From Emiliania huxleyi CCMP1516 (Eukaryota; Haptophyta; Isochrysidales; Noelaerhabdaceae): a stretch of DNA of 46,014 nt. Within the stretch, counting starts at the first letter, position 1, and the number at the start of each line of letters is the position of its first letter. The stretch is from the NCBI RefSeq assembly GCF_000372725.1, contig NW_005200824.1, forward strand, positions 180,983-226,996. The letters are read 5' to 3'. The position numbers and the translations under genes were made by a program. The notes below the pieces were generated by a model. The model searched no databases. It was not told the origin of the DNA and saw nothing but the letters and a program-made list of their open reading frames with translations. Positions 9,641 through 19,600 of this stretch are shown here, piece after piece.

Positions 9641-10000
9641 GGAGGCCTGGCGGTAGACGAGCTATCGGGTCGGGGCGGCGTGGCTCGGGTCGAGATGGAG
9701 CTTGGAGGGCGGGGTGGGTGGGGTGTGGTGGGGCGGGCGCCAGTGGCAGTCGGATGACGGCTTTTGAGTAAGGATGACGAAGGAAGCCGTCGTCCGTGCC
9801 ATGTCTGTCTGTGTCGGTGCCAGTGTGCCTCCTGTGCGGCGAGTACGCGAGGACTGGCAGAAGTTTCTGTACTGATGCCAGAGGATGATGAGTGATCACG
9901 CAGGCCCTCTCCTCTCACGCCTCCCGACCTTGTCACTACATATCGTCTCCGGCGGTGGTGCCCGCGCGCTAAAACAACAAAATTCCTAAGGACCGCCCGA
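9641..10000. other. Intergenic region
   Basis: This is the 3' flank of the DUF932-like gene. It contains G-rich stretches (ggtgggtggggtgtggtgg near 9710-9730) but no gene that I can support. An antisense reading frame crosses it from the RCC1 relic but has no family features here. Confidence 0.35.
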
Positions 10001-10470
10001 TGTTTTTCCGCAGGAAGTGTGCGTGCTTTGGCTTTGCCGCTGGGCAGGCCACGCGCCGCAAAGTCGAGGATGTGCACGCCCGTCATGTCGAGGAGCACGA
10101 GCCAGCGCCAGTTGGCAGCGGTCTGCAGCGGCGCCCCCCTCTCCGTCCGAATCAGTTCGAGCGGGGGCGTGCCGCGCTGGCTCGAGAGGCTCCAGACAGC
10201 GCCGTCGGCGGTGAGGGCGAGGCTGTGCGCGGCTCCAGCCGACACAGCGACGACGCGCCGCCCAGCGAAGGCCTCGACCTTCTTTGGCAGCAGATGGTTC
10301 TGCTGGTCGCCGTGGCCGAGCCGGCCACCGGCTCCAAAGCCCCAGCTCCAGACGCTGCCGTCGGCGGTGAGGGCGCGAGGTTGTGCGCGTCTCCCGCCGA
10401 CACAGCGACGATGCGCTGGCCAGCCAACGCCTCGACCTTCTTCGGCAGCAGCTGGTTCTGTGTGTCCGTT
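10001..10470 (-). pseudogene. Truncated and frameshifted RCC1-repeat relic
   Basis: Read on the minus strand, the segment encodes two RCC1 blades close to those of the two full paralogues (EALAGQRIVAVSAG, GDQQNHLLPKKVEAFAGRRV, AAHSLALTADGAVWSL). A two-base insertion near 10371-10376 (gagggcgcgagg against gagggcgagg in the paralogues) breaks the frame. The 5' part, with the F-box-like domain and first blades, is missing: homology ends at an AT-rich junction (10468-10492, ttttatttatttattttaac). Downstream of the second blade the sequence leaves the family. It is therefore a dead partial copy of the genes at 18152 and 27169. Confidence 0.75.
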
Positions 10471-10539
10471 TTATTTATTTATTTTAACACAGGATGAGAT
10501 GGGCGGGGTGTTTCACGAGGAGGTAGAAAGTCGGGCGCG

Positions 10540-10675
10540 AGCGGGCGAGGTAGCGGCGAGGCGGCGGGAGGGTGACGGGCGAGGGGGGTGGCGGGTTGGA
10601 TCACGAGGGCGAGGTAGCGGCGAGGCGGCGGGAGGGCGACGGGCGAGGGGGATGGCGGGTTGGATCACGAGGAGG
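10540..10675. repeat. Tandem repeat, ~68-bp unit
   Basis: Two near-identical units contain gcgaggtagcggcgaggcgg, then gggagggygacgggcgaggg and tggcgggttggatcacgag. The second flank repeats gaggcagaaattcgggcgcg, mirroring gaggtagaaagtcgggcgcg before the first unit, so the whole block looks locally duplicated. Nothing coding is apparent. Confidence 0.7.
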
Positions 10676-10837
10676 CAGAAATTCGGGCGCGAGCGGTACA
10701 ATATTTTTCTTTGGCATTAAAAGGCACACACCTTGAGAGAGAGAAGACACGGCAGCCCTTGAAAAAGAAATCCGAATTTTCCTCCGCGGCACGAACACAG
10801 GAGGAGATGGGTTTCGGCTGCCCGCCGGGTTCGAGCA

Positions 10838-11590
10838 TTGGGATTGACGTCTCACGAGAGCTGCTCAGGCTGCGGCTTCAGTGCGCCACGCAGGATCAGC
10901 TGCGAGCTTCAGTCCCAGTCCCTCGCCAGTCCTGTCATGTCCGACGCGTGTGATTGCTCCTGGACTGCGTCTTGGCCGTGCCTTCCTCCGCATGTCAACA
11001 TCCGACCGAGCGGCGGCGTGGTGGAGACGGACAGACCCTGGCTCACTCTCTTTGGGCGGAGTCTATCCAGCCGCGCCGCAGCTCAAGGCTTCGCGGCCGA
11101 CGACGGCAGTCCCTGCTTCTCCTTCTGCTGCCATTTTATCAACGCCGCTGCCACCACACGTTTGTTTCCACCCTTCCCGCCTAGCTCTCCGCCGCCGTCA
11201 CCTGCGGCGACGCCTCCGCTGTTCCGCGACAACCCACATCCCTACTTGGTCGCCGCTGGACGGCTTTCGGTGGCCTTTGTCGGCGCGTTGCTCTGCTTCG
11301 GCTTTATCCTCGCCCTGCTCGGCAGCCAACGACCACCTCCGTCACCCAAGGCCGTGCACGTGGCGGAGCCAGTCAGGCGACGGCTTCGTTTCGAGGATCA
11401 ACCGGCGCCGTTCGTGATCCAGGTCGCCTCCGCGCATGCGCCGCCGCTGCCGGAGCCACCCTCGGTGGTGAGGCCCCCCCCACCGCCCTCGCCTCCACCC
11501 GGCGCTCAGACCCGCCGTGACGCCTGGTGCCGGCTGCTACGCACGCTGTGGAGTAGCCAGCCGCCGGTGACGGTGACGCCACTTGTGTGA
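10838..11590 (+). CDS. Proline-rich single-pass membrane protein, unknown
   Basis: An open frame of 250 residues. The first Met gives MGLTSHESC; a downstream Met at 10937 (MSDACDCSW) is equally possible. The N-terminal third is Cys-containing without a clear fold. A proline-rich stretch (PPFPPSSPPPSPAATPP) precedes one strong membrane helix (LSVAFVGALLCFGFILALLG), then a Pro-rich cytosolic or lumenal tail (PPPPPSPPPGAQ). No family is recognised. It lies between the RCC1 relic and a convergent small membrane protein. The membrane helix is the main reason for calling it a gene. Confidence 0.4.
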   Translation: MGLTSHESCSGCGFSAPRRISCELQSQSLASPVMSDACDCSWTASWPCLPPHVNIRPSGGVVETDRPWLTLFGRSLSSRAAAQGFAADDGSPCFSFCCHFINAAATTRLFPPFPPSSPPPSPAATPPLFRDNPHPYLVAAGRLSVAFVGALLCFGFILALLGSQRPPPSPKAVHVAEPVRRRLRFEDQPAPFVIQVASAHAPPLPEPPSVVRPPPPPSPPPGAQTRRDAWCRLLRTLWSSQPPVTVTPLV

Positions 11591-11773
11591 GATCATGCAT
11601 GGCATGCTGCATGTCGGAAGTGTAAGGCGACGTAAGGTAAACTTCTCCACGCACACGAGGTCTCTTACGGTTTGTTATAAAGTTATGTTACTTGAATGTA
11701 CGTTATATAGAGAGACTCAATAGAGAGAAGGGGGTGGTGTCTCAAAGGTGCGAAAAGACACAACGATCAACGT

Positions 11774-12115
11774 CTACACGATATCTCTCTCGCCGGACTC
11801 CGCGCACACACGTACCACACTGTGGTCCTCCTGGCCACGCCGTCGCTGACGCTGACGCTGACGCTGACGCTGTGTGTGTGGGCGCCTGCTGGCCCTGCCG
11901 CCTGCGGCCGAAAAAGTGGAAGCGAGTCCAGCTGCGGCCCGTCCGTGCTCCCAGGGCGGCTGCGGCGCTGCGCCTCTGGCTGCGACGGGCTCCGCTGCTC
12001 TCGAGAGCCCGCGCTGCTTCGAGAAGTAGACTTGGAGCACCGCCACCAGAAGGGGAACAGCACACGAGCCCACCAGAATCCAGATCGAGTGACGAGTCCA
12101 CATCTGCGACCCCAT
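11774..12115 (-). CDS. Small membrane protein, unknown
   Basis: A 113-residue frame begins MGSQMWTRHSIWILVGSCAV, and a hydrophobic helix covers residues ~10-30. The remainder is basic and Ala/Arg-rich. Four gctgac repeats in the DNA (11847-11870) become a GlnArg run near the C-terminus, which is a warning that this end may be non-coding or low-complexity. It is convergent with the membrane protein at 10838-11590 and divergent from nothing obvious. No family is recognised. Confidence 0.3.
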   Translation of the reverse strand: MGSQMWTRHSIWILVGSCAVPLLVAVLQVYFSKQRGLSRAAEPVAARGAAPQPPWEHGRAAAGLASTFSAAGGRASRRPHTQRQRQRQRQRRRGQEDHSVVRVCAESGERDIV

Positions 12116-12461
12116 GTTTAGTTAGTTCGACGAGATGAGACTAAAAGGAAAAAGCAAAAAACGGGAGACAGGGCGGCGCGACGATCTGGCGCGCGCGCCA
12201 GGCTACAGCGTGTGCACTTGCGACTTGGAGCGGCTTTTGGAGAGGGCAGTGTTGCGTTTTCTGCACTTGCGCCCGATTTTCCCAGTACTGAAATTTAGTA
12301 TGCATACTAGCTGCGTGCGAGGCCCCGACTCACAGATGCCATGAGGGCAATCAATCCGAGCCGCCCTCTCTCCCCCTAGGAAGTGTACACAGTGCCGCCG
12401 GAGCACAGCTCTCGCCTCTCGGCGACGCGCTGGGCGTGCTGTGGACGGGAACTGGTTATGT

Positions 12462-12869
12462 TCACGCGGCTTGCACCCAGTTCCTCGGGTACCACCCAAC
12501 TTCGCCCGTGCGGCAGTTCCTCACCGTCAGCAGTCGCGCGCCTTCCTCAACCACCTCCACTTGCGTGCCTCGGCGTGCGGCGGGAAGCATTGCTGGCCCG
12601 TTGAGGCTGAGGCTGGTTCTCGATAGATGCCCAATCCAGAGCGCTGGCGCCTCGCGCCGCTCGGCTAACCCTCGACGCGTCAGCCGCGCCCTCTCGTGCG
12701 CCTCAGACTCGAGCGCCTCCAGCGAATGGGCGAGTGATGAGCGACGCCGAGCGTCCACCCACATATCCGCGTAGAGCACCAGCGTCGCGCATCCGCTTGC
12801 CACGGCACACCACTTGCTCACCTCGCCCTTCCTGTCAGCGCAGAGAACGCGAGCTAGCAACGAGGCCAT
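12462..12869 (-). CDS. Small protein with N-terminal hydrophobic segment and SH3-like C-terminus
   Basis: A single exon of 135 residues. Residues ~18-36 (KWCAVASGCATLVLYADMWV) could be a membrane anchor. The middle is an Arg/Glu-rich helix. The C-terminal ~35 residues (GTQVEVVEEGARLLTVRNCR followed by TGEVGWYPRNWVQAA) match the end of an SH3 domain: the diverging-turn acidic cluster, the GxxGWYPxNWV strand and 3-10 helix. The first strands of a normal SH3 (the ALYDY part) are not obvious, so either an exon is missing upstream or the domain is degenerate. SH3 domains bind proline-rich ligands, and a proline-rich membrane protein is encoded 1 kb away, but partnership is speculation. Confidence 0.5.
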   Translation of the reverse strand: MASLLARVLCADRKGEVSKWCAVASGCATLVLYADMWVDARRRSSLAHSLEALESEAHERARLTRRGLAERREAPALWIGHLSRTSLSLNGPAMLPAARRGTQVEVVEEGARLLTVRNCRTGEVGWYPRNWVQAA

Positions 12870-12985
12870 GTTTCTCCAAGGTTCGCTTGAGCGTGTCGTT
12901 CCGCTTCGGTGCCACCGGCACTCCCTGGATGGATGGGCCAGATGATGAAGAAAACGTGGTTCCTGCGGATTGAATAAGAACCCGT

Positions 12986-13106
12986 CTGGCGAGGCACTGT
13001 CGGGGTTTTTAGTCTGACCGAGTCAACCCGAGCCAACAATACACCTAACACCGAGACCTTCGAGCAGCGTTCAGCTGTTCCCGCAGAGCTGGAAGTACCT
13101 CGCCAG
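12986..13106. mobile_element. MITE-like element, copy 1
   Basis: The 121-bp unit is bounded by inverted ends CTGGCGAGGCACT and AGTACCTCGCCAG. Inside it carries cggggtttttagtctgaccg and agtcaacccgag, which recur in a second copy at 26225-26346. No target-site duplication is clear. It is too short to code and would need a transposase supplied elsewhere. Confidence 0.65.
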
Positions 13107-13339
13107 GGAGGCGTGACGGGGGGACGACACATTGCGACGCCGGGGCTCCTCTTTTCGTGCCCCGCTGCGCCTCCTCAAGGCCCTCCCGAGCGCAGCGTGT
13201 CGCGCTCGCACTGTTGCTTTTGGAACTATGTGCAACGCGTTCCAGTCCGAGGCCCCTCGCACCAAGCGCTCGCCCGCCACTTCCTTCGTCGGCCGTTTCG
13301 AGGCGAACGCGGAGCTGCTGGGCGAGGTGTGCCGTGGCG

Positions 13340-15204
13340 ATGGCGGCCAGAGGACCAACCGGCGTCGCAGGATCAACCGAACCTCCCCTGCCTCAGGAGC
13401 GGCTCTATAGCTGGCTGACGGCGGATGCCAGCGAGGAGGCGACCCTCTCGTACGCCGAGATGCGGGCCCGCTGCCGGGCTGTCTGTGTGGCGCTCCGGCG
13501 GCGTTGGGGCGCGAGCACAAACGACCGGCTTATGCTGGTGTATGCGCCCGGCCTCGAGCTGCTGGTGGCCTTCTTCGGGTGCCAGTATGCGGCGGTGATC
13601 GCTGTGCCCTACTACCCTCCCGTCCTCCCGCTCACGCCCCTCCCGTCGGTCGGCGCCAAGCGGCTGCTGGCCGACGGGCTCGCAAAGGTCAAGCGGATTG
13701 CCGAGTCGTGCACACCGCACGCCTTCCTGTCGACGCGGACGTACGTGCGCGCCTCGTGGCTGGCCAGCAAGCTCGTGCGCGAGGCCGAGTGCAGCTGGCC
13801 GCCCGAGTGGACCTGGCGCTGCACCGATGAGGCTCGCACCACCCAGCCCCGCAGCCTCGCGCCTCGCTCTCTCCTCCGCCCTGTCCCTTCCACCCTCTCC
13901 CACTCCACAGTCCAAACCCCTCCCCCTCCGCCCCACCCCCTCGCTCCTCCCTCTCGGCAGGTCTCCCCCCGCCTCGGCCGCGGCGACGCCGACTGGCTCA
14001 GCGAATGGCTGCCCGGCCGCTGCGAGCCGTCGCCGCGCGACGAGGTCTCCTTCCTGCAGTACACCTCAACCTAACCCTTACCCTAACCCTAACCCTACCC
14101 CTACCCCTACCCCTAGGTCTCCTTCCTGCAGTACACCTCCGGCTCCACCGGCCACCCGAAGGGCGTCGCCATCGGCACGCGCAACTTGCTCGCCAACGTG
14201 AGACACTTCCGAGACATTTCCGAGACGCTTCCCCCACCCCTCCCTGCCCCTCCTCCGTCTGCTCGCCCTGCCCGCCCCCCACGCTGCACCCCCGCCACAC
14301 CGCCGATCGATGCCCCAACGCCCCGCCCCCTTCCCCCCCGTTCACGCCCACGCCTGCGGAGCGGCGCCGGCACGCCCACGCCTTGCGTCCGCAGGTGCTT
14401 GCCATGTCCTACTCTTCCACCACCACAAACAGCTTCCCCCCGCCGGGCTCCCGCATCGCCATGGTCTCGTGGCTGCCGCAGTACCACGACTTTGGGCTCA
14501 TCGCGGGCTCCCTCTCGACGGCGATGCAGGGCTACCGCTCCGACCTCCTCTCCCCCTTCACCTTCATCAAGCACCCCATGTCTTGGCTCCTCGCCATCTC
14601 GCGCCTCCAGCACTCGCACCTCGTCATCTCGCCGTCGCCAAACTTTGGCTTCGCCCTCTGCACGCGCCGCGCAAAGCCGCACCACATCGCGAAGCTGCAG
14701 CTCTCGCACTGGAAGGCGGCCTTCAACGGCGCCGAGCCCATCCGCACGCGCACGCTCGCCGACTTCGACGCAAAGTTCGCGCCGTGCGGGTGGCACCCCT
14801 CCTCGTGGGCATGCCTCTACGGCCTCGCCGAGACGTGTGTGTACGGCTGCGGCGTCGCCGAGCCTCCCGTCGTCCTCGAGGTGCCCCGCTCACGGCTCGG
14901 CCCGGGCGACGCGCCGATGCCGCTGCAGCCGGGCGACGACAACCTGATCGAGTTCCCCGGCTGCTTCGTCGAGGAGGCGGCGCTCACCGGGCAGCGCTTC
15001 GCGATCTCGCACCCTGAGACGGGGCTGCCGCTGCCGGACGGAGTGGTTGGCGAGGTCCGGATCCGAGGCGCGAGCGTCGCCCTCGGCTACTGGCAGCAGC
15101 CGGAGCTGAGCGAGCAGACCTTCCGCACGCCCCTCGCCCTGCCCGCGCCGCCCTCCGCGCTGAGAGAGGAGAAGGGCGCGGCCGTGGGCGAGCGGGGCAG
15201 CGGC

Positions 15205-15235
<31 letters not shown>

Positions 15236-16615
15236 GCGGCGGCGGTGGTGGCGGGGAGCTGCCTCCGTGCGGAAAGGGTGAGCCGTTCCTTTGCACGGGC
15301 GACCTCGGCTTCGTGTGGGAGTCGCGGCTGTACATCGTCGGCCGCATCAAGGACATCCTCTGCATCCGCGGCCGCACGCTGCACGCGCACGACATCGAGA
15401 CGTGTGCGGAGGCAGCCCACACTGCGATGCGACCCGGCTGCTGCGCCGCGCTGCCGGTGGTTCCGCCGGACACGGGGCAGGACACGGACGGCGAGGCGCT
15501 CGTTCTCGTGGCCGAACTCAAGCCCGAGGCGGAGAAGGCGGCTGCCGCGGGCGGCGGCGCGGCGATCGCCGAGGCGGTTCGCGACGGGGTGCGCGAGGCG
15601 GAGGGCGTCAAGGCGTACGCGGTGGTGCTGCTCCGCGCGCGCACCATCCTCAAGACAACCTCGGGCAAGCTGCGCCGCCGCGAGCTCCGCCTTGCATACG
15701 CCGAGCTCGACGACGCGGTGCGCGCCGCCGCAGCCGCCGCCGCCGACGGCCGCAAGGCGGAGCCGGCGCAAAAGCTGCGCGTGCCGCTCGACGCCGTGCT
15801 CCACTTTTGGCGCGACGCCGGCAAGCCGGCGCGCAAGGCTGCCGAGCCGGACGCGGAGCCCGACCCGGCCGCGGGCGGCGGGTTGGCCGTGTCCTTGCAG
15901 GAAGGTTCCGAGAAGGTTCAGCTGCCCGTGAGGAGTGTGCCGAGGAACGACTCGGAGCTGAGCGCGCTCGGCACAGCGCGCGGCTCCGAGCCGTCGCGAG
16001 AGCCGTCGCGCGGCGACGCTGCCGGCAAGGCGGAGGCGGAGCTGGACGACGCCGGCGGGGGAGGGCCGTCGGCGACGGAGCAGCTGGGCTCAGGCGCGGA
16101 GCTCGACTCTCTCGACGGTGAGAGGCGCGAGGCGGGGCGGGAGATGATGCTCGCCGCCGCCGAGGGCGCCGCCGAGGACGGCTGCTCCCCCGGCATGGGC
16201 TGGGCGCTCCGCCGCACGTACCTGCTCGCGTGGGGCCTGCACATCCCCGCGGACGACTCTCTGCACGCCACGTCGGCGCCGGCTGGAGGCGAGCCCGGCG
16301 CCCGGCTCCCGATGCTGCGCAGCTGCCCGCCGCACGCATGTGGGGAAGGGTCCGTGTTCACAGTCGGTGTTCCCACCGCTAGGTCGCGCGTCCGGCTCCG
16401 AGCTGGGCAGTTGCGTCGAGGGCTTGGCCGAGCTGCTGCACGGCTGCAATCTATCGGGCTCGGTGGCCGCCGCCGGCGCGTGGTTCGAGGAGCAGGGCTT
16501 GGACACGGTGGCGGAGCTCAAAAAGGCGCGGATGGAGGCTGACTTTGTGGCGGCGCTTCAGCTGAAGCCTGGCAAGGAGCGAGTCCTCCTCGCGGACATC
16601 GACTCCTTCTACTAG
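13340..16615 (+). CDS. Fatty-acyl-AMP ligase / acyl-adenylating enzyme with C-terminal SAM-like domain
   Basis: Proposed exons: 13340-13831, 13961-14044, 14117-14197, 14395-16318, 16383-16615 (937 residues); the last donor is uncertain and the true start may be upstream. Adenylation motifs are in order: YTSGSTGHPKG, SWLPQYHDFGLIAG, FNGAEPIR, YGLAETC, PFLCTGDLGF, GRIKDILCIRGR and KTTSGKLRR. SWLPxYHDxGLIG and RGRxxHAxDIE are typical of fatty-acyl-AMP ligases rather than CoA ligases. A Gly run (15199-15258) interrupts the domain after FRTPLALP. After a disordered linker, the C-terminus (LAELLHGCNLSG to LLADI) is helical and SAM-like, suggesting oligomerisation. No carrier protein or polyketide synthase is adjacent. 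It probably activates fatty acids for lipid or polyketide assembly. The first three introns have GC, GT and GT donors. Confidence 0.8.
14045..14116 (+). repeat. Intron made of a 23-nt exon copy plus telomere-like repeats
   Basis: Bases 14045-14067 equal 14117-14139, the start of the next exon. The filler 14068-14116 consists of ccctaa/cccta units drifting to cccctac and ending in CCTAG. The splice GAG|GTCTCC...CCTAG|GTCTCC restores DEVSFLQYTSGSTG, the nucleotide-binding loop, without change. Confidence 0.9.
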
Positions 16616-17440
16616 TCAAACTAGCGGCGAGGCCCGCGCCCTGCCCGCGGCTCCGGATGTGGCACATTAAATGTGGTCGCAATGTGGTTGGCCGTGCTTG
16701 CCTAGTGCTCCGGGCTCCGGCTCTCCGCGCGAGATGCGGGCGAGAGAGTACACGCGGCGCTATACGCGCCGGCCCTCCCTCTAGTACCACCGCTCTACAC
16801 ACATGTCTTTGTTCATATGAATCGCGGCATCGGGGTACACAACACAGCCGTACCGATCTTACCGCTCTGTGGTGATGCGCATGAGTCTCTCACTTCGGGC
16901 TGTGTGGTGTGTCTCTCACAGCCGAGGGATGTGTTGTCCAAGCATGTTCATACGCTCGAGATACGATTCTCTGTGTGTGTGTGGATACAGTATATACATG
17001 TTTATCATATTGTGAAAATTGATTTTTTGTCATGTGTTGTGAATCTTGAGACTTGATTCTTGATGGACTTGACTCTTGAGCACCGTGTAAAGGACGTCTC
17101 GCCATCATCCATCTCGCCTCTCGCGGTCGCGTCACGCCTTCCCTCGTCGTGCCGCGAGTAGGCGCGTGAGTGATGGCCCTGCCACCAGGTACACGGCTAC
17201 ACCTCGGGACGCCGTGATGAGACGGATAGAGCCGCCCCGCGGGAGCAAAAGCCGCCTCGCGCGCCTCAGCCCGCCGGGCCCCTCGGCGGCCAGTGTGGGG
17301 TGGATACGGCGGTGATAAACCCCCTGACAGCAGCGCCTCACGGCGTGGGCTGCGAGGTCACTCGGGGTGACCCAGGGGCTGGCGGGGGAGCAATCTCCCG
17401 CCGGAGCAGCGGGTGAGATTCCCGCTACTCGCTCGAGTTT
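16616..17440. other. Intergenic region with a GC-rich structured stretch
   Basis: Bases 16616-17130 are the 3' flank of the ligase gene and are comparatively AT-rich; no gene is supported. Bases 17155-17425 are GC-rich and contain strong hairpins: gcgggggagcaatctcccgc (GCAA-type loop, ~17370-17400) and agcgggtgagattcccgct. This could be a structured RNA or a promoter-proximal element, but it matches no RNA family that I can name. Confidence 0.3.
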
Positions 17441-17666
17441 GAGGTGCGCCGCGCCTCGCCTGTGCTGCCTTCCCGGCTGCCCCAGCCGCCCTCACCGTCC
17501 TCATCCCCTCCCCCACACCCCCTCCCCCTCAGGCTAGGCCCTCGCCACCGCCGCTGCCGCGGTCTCCGCCACAGTCGCCGCCGTTTCCCTCCCCCCCACC
17601 CCCTCCGACGCCGTCGCCTCCGCTGCTCCCGCCACCACCGCCGGCCGCCTCAGCTCTCCCTCGCCC

Positions 17667-17852
17667 NNNNNNNNNNNNNNNNNNNNNNNNNNNNNNNNNN
17701 NNNNNNNNNNNNNNNNNNNNNNNNNNNNNNNNNNNNNNNNNNNNNNNNNNNNNNNNNNNNNNNNNNNNNNNNNNNNNNNNNNNNNNNNNNNNNNNNNNNN
17801 NNNNNNNNNNNNNNNNNNNNNNNNNNNNNNNNNNNNNNNNNNNNNNNNNNNN
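17667..17852. other. Assembly gap (186 N)
   Basis: A run of N lies inside a C-rich, polypyrimidine stretch (about 17460-18125) of ccgcc and ctcccc units upstream of the RCC1 gene. Reading frames crossing it on either strand are low complexity and not real genes. Confidence 0.95.
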
Positions 17853-18151
17853 TCCGCCTTCCCCGCCTCCTCCATCGCCTCCGCCGCCGAGCCCTCCGCC
17901 ACCAAGCCGCGCCCCCGCCCTCACCCCCTCCTCCCTCGCCGCCTCCGCCGTCGCCGCCGCCTCCCTCTCCGCCGCCGCCCTCACCGCCGCCCCCTCCGTC
18001 GCCGCCGCCGCCATCACCGCCGCCGCCATTCGCCACCACCTCCCTCGCCACCACCGCCCTCCCCGCCCCCGCCAAGCCCGCCTCCGCCGTCGCCGCCGCC
18101 GCCGTCGCCTCCGCCACCATCCCCCGCACCAACTATTCTTTTTTTCTCGCG

Positions 18152-19600
18152 ATGTCTGCCCCGCCGCGCCGCCGCTCGCGCCGCCTCGCCACCGGGGCCA
18201 CCGCCTCCTCCGCCGCCGCTTCCGCGCCAGACACGCCGCCGCCCGCCCGCCTCCTCGACCTCCCCAGGGAGCTCCTCGAGCGCGCCCTCTCTCGCTGCGA
18301 CAGCCCCCTCGACATCGCTCGCGTCGCGGCCGTCTCGCTGCTCTTCCACGCCTCACTCGCGGTAGAGGGCATCCGCTTGTGGGCGCAACTGCGCGGCTTC
18401 GAGCTGCCGGCGCAGCCAGAGGACGAGGGCTGCGCCGTGCGGTGGCTGTGCTTCGCTGCGCTGCTGTGCGAGTCCAACCCGCCGGCGAGGGCGGCGGGAG
18501 GCGCTCGGCACAGCCTCTTCATCGACGGCGAGGGGCGGCTCTCGTCTTGCGGAAAGCCTGAGAGCTGGATGCCGGGCATTCTTGGCCACGGCGAGGGCGT
18601 GACGCAGCTCAACACGCCGACCCGCCTCCCTTCTACATCGCTTGGCGGCCAGCGCGCCGTGAGCATGTCGGCAGCAAGCAGGCACAACCTCGCCCTCGCC
18701 GCTGACGGCTTCGTCTGGAGCTGGGGCAGTGGAGGCAACGGCAAGCTGGGCCACGGGGATGTGCAGCACCAGCAGCTACCCAAGAAGATCGAGGCCTTTG
18801 CTGGCCAGCGCGTCGTCGCTGTGTCGGCTGGGGCCCACCACAGCCTCGCCCTCACCGCCGACGGTGCCGTCTGGAGCTGGGGCAGTGGAAGCTTTGGCAA
18901 GCTGGGCCACGGCGACCAGCGGAACCAGCTGCTGCCCAAGAAGGTCGAGGCCTTTGCTGGGCAGCGCGTTCTCGCTGTGTCGGCTGGGCTGGACCACAGC
19001 CTCGCCCTCACCGCCGAAGGCGCCGTCTGGAGCTGGGGCTTTGGTTTCTATGACCAGCTGGGCCACGGCGACCAGCAGAACCAGCAGCTGCTGCCGAAGA
19101 AGATCGAGGCTTTGGCTGGGCGGCGCGTCGTCGCTGTGTCGGCTGGAGGTCAGCACAGCATCGCCGTTACCGCCGACGGCGCCGTCTGGAGCTGGGGCTG
19201 GGGAGGCGATGGCCGGCTGGGCCACGGCGACCAGCAGATCCAGTTGCTGCCCAAGAAGATCGAGGCCTTTGCTGGCCGGCGCGTCGTCGCTGTGTCGGCT
19301 AGAGGCGACCACAGCCTCGCTCTCGCCGCCGACGGCGCCGTGTGGAGCTGGGGCTATGGATACCGAGGCCGGCTGGGCCACGGCGACGAGCAGGAGCAAC
19401 TGCTGCCCAAGAAGGTCGAGGCCTTTGCTGGGCAGCGCGTTCTCGCTGTGTCGGCTGGAGCCGTCCACAACCTCGCCATCACCGCCGACGGCGACACCTT
19501 TACGTGGGGCGACGGCTCTCACGGCGGCCTAGGCCACGGAGAGGAGCTGTCGAACCAGCTGCTGCCAAAGAAGGTCGAGGCGTGGGCGCTGGGACTGTGA
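18152..19600 (+). CDS. F-box-like / RCC1-repeat protein 1
   Basis: A single exon of 482 residues. I start at MSAPPRRRSRR (18152) because upstream is polyproline-like low complexity across the gap. Residues ~30-80 (LLDLPRELLERALSRCDSPL then VAAVSLLFHASL) resemble an F-box. From ~110 to the end there are seven RCC1-type blades with VVAVSAGxxHSLALTADGAVW and the GxLGHGD turn, enough for one seven-bladed propeller. F-box/RCC1 combinations are expected to be ubiquitin-ligase adaptors, with the propeller binding the substrate. The blades are almost identical to one another in DNA, suggesting recent internal duplication or gene conversion. A close paralogue is at 27169 and a relic at 10001. Confidence 0.85.
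   Translation: MSAPPRRRSRRLATGATASSAAASAPDTPPPARLLDLPRELLERALSRCDSPLDIARVAAVSLLFHASLAVEGIRLWAQLRGFELPAQPEDEGCAVRWLCFAALLCESNPPARAAGGARHSLFIDGEGRLSSCGKPESWMPGILGHGEGVTQLNTPTRLPSTSLGGQRAVSMSAASRHNLALAADGFVWSWGSGGNGKLGHGDVQHQQLPKKIEAFAGQRVVAVSAGAHHSLALTADGAVWSWGSGSFGKLGHGDQRNQLLPKKVEAFAGQRVLAVSAGLDHSLALTAEGAVWSWGFGFYDQLGHGDQQNQQLLPKKIEALAGRRVVAVSAGGQHSIAVTADGAVWSWGWGGDGRLGHGDQQIQLLPKKIEAFAGRRVVAVSARGDHSLALAADGAVWSWGYGYRGRLGHGDEQEQLLPKKVEAFAGQRVLAVSAGAVHNLAITADGDTFTWGDGSHGGLGHGEELSNQLLPKKVEAWALGL

Noticed and set aside
15199..15258. Glycine run in the ligase as an intron
   Set aside because: GC donors and AG acceptors can be found nearby, but none is clearly better than simple read-through, and the insert is in a variable loop; left as coding with doubt.
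17370..17430. ggtgagattccc resembling part of a cobalamin riboswitch, and ggtgagattcccgctactc resembling a stretch of large-subunit rRNA
   Set aside because: The neighbouring conserved boxes of either RNA are absent, and the setting is nuclear and intergenic; short similarity alone is not enough.
17444..18151. Extension of the F-box/RCC1 protein upstream through the N run
   Set aside because: The extension is Pro/Ser-rich low complexity and includes unknown bases; the Met at 18152 starts a sequence collinear with the paralogue.
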